This document shows, piece by piece, positions 63,642-64,000 of a DNA stretch of 64,000 nucleotides (positions within the stretch are counted from its first letter, which is position 1; each line of letters starts with the position of its first letter). The notes beneath the pieces are model-generated. The model worked only from the letters and a program-made list of their open reading frames with translations. It had not been told where the DNA came from and searched no databases. The stretch is from positions 84,308-148,307 of the forward strand of contig CANMVX010000002.1 of NCBI GenBank assembly GCA_947501115.1. Direction: 5' to 3'. A program made the translations under genes and the position numbers. This DNA is from Haliscomenobacteraceae bacterium. GTDB lineage: Bacteria; Bacteroidota; Bacteroidia; Chitinophagales; Saprospiraceae.

Positions 63642-63882
63642 AGACGTAAAGTAATATATATTTGCGAATAATATAAAAAATATTGGATAATATAAAATAT
63701 TTAGATTATTTTTGTGAATGGGTTTTTAAAAGTGAAGACCCCAGGAAAAGTTGGTATTTTTTTTGCCTTTATCTTCGGAGTGTTTTTAACCTAATGTTCT
63801 TGCCATTCTCATTTGTTAATTGGCCTGTGTTTTACCTTCTTTTCTTGTTATTTTTTTTTATTTAATATTAATTTTTTTAAAG

Positions 63883-64000
63883 ATGAACATTTTTGTTGCA
63901 AAACTGAATTTTGACACTCAGAGCGAAGACGTGCAGCGGGCATTTGAAGCGTTTGGTGCAGTAGATTCTGCTAAAGTTATCATGGATCGCGAAACTGGCC
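63883..64000 (+). CDS. RNA-binding protein with RRM domain (3' end outside window)
   Basis: The start ATG 63883 is preceded by TTTAAAG and followed by MNIFVAKLNFDTQSEDVQRA and then FEAFGAVDSAKVIMDRETG, the first half of an RRM with the RNP-2 motif IFVAKLNF. The frame is open to the window edge. Small single-RRM proteins of this kind (Rbp family) are common in Bacteroidota and bind single-stranded RNA. The gap 63642-63882 contains only an AT-rich leader. Confidence 0.85.
   Translation, partial: MNIFVAKLNFDTQSEDVQRAFEAFGAVDSAKVIMDRETG

Noticed and set aside
63683..63865. 60-codon plus-strand ORF between pbpC and the RRM gene
   Set aside because: Low-complexity, Phe/Leu-rich translation of AT-rich leader DNA with no conserved feature.

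Overview
The window looks like a piece of a Bacteroidota chromosome, most likely from the Saprospiraceae/Chitinophagales side of the phylum. The signs are low GC, TTTG-N19/20-TAnnTTTG promoters, type IX secretion (T9SS) C-terminal sorting domains, DUF1573, DUF4412 and DUF5683 proteins, a fused E1 alpha/beta 2-oxoacid dehydrogenase, 7TM-AraC regulators, and PF06580-type kinases paired with LytTR regulators. The species call is inference. No rRNA, tRNA, CRISPR array or insertion sequence was recognised.

Layout. 1-2350: the 3' part of an AAA ATPase/PD-(D/E)XK gene, then a repeat-rich gap containing an inverted-repeat element. 2351-23360: an accessory locus made of three diverged copies of one cassette. 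The full cassette is (i) a tail-fibre-like surface protein ending in FISUMP (Fib_succ_major) domains, (ii) a very large secreted protein with Ig/PKD-like repeats, dockerin, cohesin-like and T9SS sorting domains, (iii) a 7TM membrane protein with an AraC-type DNA-binding tail, and (iv) a LuxR-type regulator with a receiver lacking its phospho-acceptor Asp, overlapping (iii) by 8 bp. In copy A both large genes are broken by single in-frame stop codons. Copy B keeps only the regulator pair plus a 70-bp remnant of (ii). Copy C is intact. A palindrome TACAT-N4-ATGTA lies 34-35 bp upstream of a TAnnTTTG-like -7 box in front of three cassette genes, and occurs four times in tandem before copy C. The 3' end of the copy A FISUMP gene has the codon signature of a diversity-generating-retroelement (DGR) variable region and is followed by an 8-bp-stem, 4-nt-loop palindrome. 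No reverse transcriptase is in the window.

23368-57588: mostly ordinary chromosome. It holds peptidases (proline iminopeptidase-like, M28, SppA, M43), branched-chain amino acid genes (fused E1, ilvE), recR, secG, rdgB, parAB, lepA, an exported superoxide dismutase with an extra domain, a glycosyltransferase fused to a degenerate sugar-phosphate-transferase-like tail, a radical SAM/PLP-decarboxylase pair, small lipoproteins and a metallophosphoesterase. Three intergenic gaps share a dispersed family of GACCCC-GGGGTC palindromes.

57594-61024: DoxX, a LytTR response regulator, an unlisted 46-residue double-glycine leader peptide with its own near-perfect promoter and terminator, and a TPR histidine kinase without visible membrane segments. 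This is a candidate peptide-signalling locus. 61236-64000: penicillin-binding protein 1C and the start of an RRM RNA-binding protein cut by the window edge.
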